Shown: in pieces, positions 37,238-38,078 of the stretch
How positions within the stretch are numbered: the stretch's first letter is position 1
Layout of the letters: every line of letters starts with the position of its first letter
From: an uncultured Deferribacteraceae bacterium
Lineage (GTDB): Bacteria; Chrysiogenota; Deferribacteres; Deferribacterales; Mucispirillaceae
Direction: 5' to 3'
DNA length: 38,078 nt
Assembly: GCA_947039395.1 (NCBI GenBank)
Contig: CAMQYS010000019.1
Span: forward strand, 1-38,078
The notes under the pieces: generated by a model
What the model saw: only the letters and a program-made list of their open reading frames with translations
Databases searched by the model: none
Told to the model about the DNA's origin: nothing
Translations under genes and position numbers: made by a program

Positions 37238-37310
37238 AGCCCGAACTCGGAATCGAACCGAGGACCTCATCCTTACCATGGATGTGCGCTACCTACTGTG
37301 CCATTCGGGC
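37238..37310 (-). tRNA. tRNA-Thr (anticodon GGT)
   Basis: 73 bases with a GCCCGAA/TTCGGGC acceptor stem, discriminator T, anticodon arm CATCC-ATGGTAA-GGATG (anticodon GGT) and T-arm CTCGGTTCGATTCCGAG. The 3' CCA is not encoded. It is the first gene of the minus-strand group leading to rpoC in this window. Confidence 0.94.
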
Positions 37311-37508
37311 ATAATAATATCCGATATTATTACTAACACTAATATATCTTCATAACAATCTACTCATAATTAAATAATATCTAACAGTTTAATTTAATTA
37401 TGAATTATTTAGTCTAAACTTAAAATACTAATAAACCGATCTATCTAACTTGATACAAAACAGATATAAGTTTACAAACATAAATAATAGATACTCTTAA
37501 CGTCGTTA

Positions 37509-37968
37509 TTAAATAACACTTGGCGATAAATTAGTTGAAACATGCAATGGAGTAATATTACAGTAACGAGCAATTGTAACCATGCCATCTGCATCAAAAC
37601 GATAACAATCAACTGGATGACGATGACGAATAAATCCTCTTGGCACAACAATACATAATAATCCATATGGACGTAAAGCTCTAATCATTTCTGAAACTGT
37701 AATCCAAAAAAATCAACATGTTCAAGTGCCTGTTCAGAAATAACAACATCATAAGAGTTATCTTCAATCTCTTTCCAACTGTATGTATTTTCTGGCACAA
37801 TATCAACATTTGGTCCATCAGCCATATCTAATCCAGTATATTTAAAATCAGTCTCACTAAACAGTGACTTATACGAACCATTAACATCATGACTACCAAC
37901 GTCTAACACAGACATAGGTGTTCTTTATGAGTTAAATAGTTTTTAACAAAATACTCCATCTTCAGCAT
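37509..37968 (-). pseudogene. Class I SAM methyltransferase, frameshifted twice
   Basis: Three frames together read as one methyltransferase of about 150 residues. Frame 1 starts MLKMEYFVKNYLTHKEHL near 37968. Frame 2 (37915-37685) gives SVLDVGSHDVNGSYKSLF, the SAM-binding motif I, and continues to SEQALEHVDFF. Frame 3 carries on with WITVSEMIRALRPYG to HRHPVDCYRFDADG and stops at 37509. The frame 2-3 break falls exactly at a run of seven A/T bases (37706-37712) and one extra base would heal it. The frame 1-2 break is near 37914-37920. The organisation is that of small methyltransferases found in surface-polysaccharide clusters. It is either decaying, phase-variable, or affected by base-calling errors. 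Confidence 0.65.
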
Positions 37969-38078
37969 TGAGCTTACATGCATCAGCATTGAGCTTACAT
38001 GCATCAACATTGAGCTTACATGCATCAACATTGAACTTACATGTATCAGCATTGAACTTACATGTATCAGCATTGAAC
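37963..38078. repeat. 21-bp minisatellite at the window edge
   Basis: Five full copies and half of a sixth of a 21-bp unit (CAGCATTGAGCTTACATGCA plus T in the first copy) run to the end of the window, with slow sequence change from copy to copy. The unit length keeps any reading frame. On the minus strand two frames stay open: one gives a LNADACK heptapeptide repeat ending in a stop, the other (MLMHVSS) runs into the methyltransferase start. Confidence 0.95.

Noticed and set aside
37472-37666. Minus-strand frame of 64 codons overlapping the methyltransferase end
   Set aside because: It is an out-of-frame reading of the methyltransferase C-terminus; the true frame gives HRHPVDCYRFDADG.

Overview
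The window is AT-rich chromosomal DNA from a diderm (Gram-negative-type) bacterium. Evidence for two membranes is kdsA (Kdo for lipopolysaccharide), a periplasmic adaptor plus RND pump, and lipoproteins with lipoboxes. The ribosome/RNA polymerase cluster (tRNA-Thr, rpmG, tRNA-Trp, secE, nusG, rplK, rplA, rplJ, rplL, rpoB, rpoC), a ClpC-type unfoldase and a cNMP/CBS/DUF294 protein would fit a low-GC Deferribacterota- or deltaproteobacteria-like lineage. That assignment is a guess from gene content and was not tested by search.

Layout. 1-1700: a repeat-bearing exported protein (cut by the window edge) diverges from two paralogous lipoproteins of unknown function; their promoters share one -35 region. 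1944-4204: a type II restriction-modification pair (CfrBI-like) next to a tRNA-Ser. 4490-8255 (minus): clpC followed, with overlap, by a ketopantoate-reductase/Nudix fusion. 8446-10479 (plus): tandem-ACT regulator, peptide deformylase, D-2-hydroxyacid dehydrogenase. 10500-12900: accessory genes, namely a SUKH immunity-type protein behind an attenuator-like leader, a Vat-type streptogramin A acetyltransferase and a small membrane protein. 12960-15370 (minus): kdsA, a 780-bp gap holding a GC-rich structured-RNA candidate, and an EamA transporter. 15371-16411: mostly non-coding, with a frameshifted small ORF and a 14-unit tetranucleotide repeat directly upstream of a near-consensus promoter. 16484-20658: RND adaptor and pump. 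20759-25000: a DUF294 protein with lost catalytic residues, an NYN-LOTUS RNase-like protein, a tandemly duplicated tiny CxxC gene, a frameshifted DUF4303 gene and a DUF2625 gene. 25086-37310 (minus): the rpoBC/ribosomal-protein operon with a strong terminator. 37509-38078: a frameshifted methyltransferase and a 21-bp minisatellite at the edge.

Themes. The core genes are ordinary. The interest lies in repeats and small regulatory structures: 45-bp, 21-bp, 4-bp and 79-bp tandem repeats, and at least two genes broken at A/T homopolymers where adding one base restores the frame. These could be phase-variation devices, recent gene decay or base-calling errors. The strongest candidate for an undescribed regulatory system is the (TTAG)n tract placed just upstream of the RND efflux promoter. 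No large unknown multigene system was seen.
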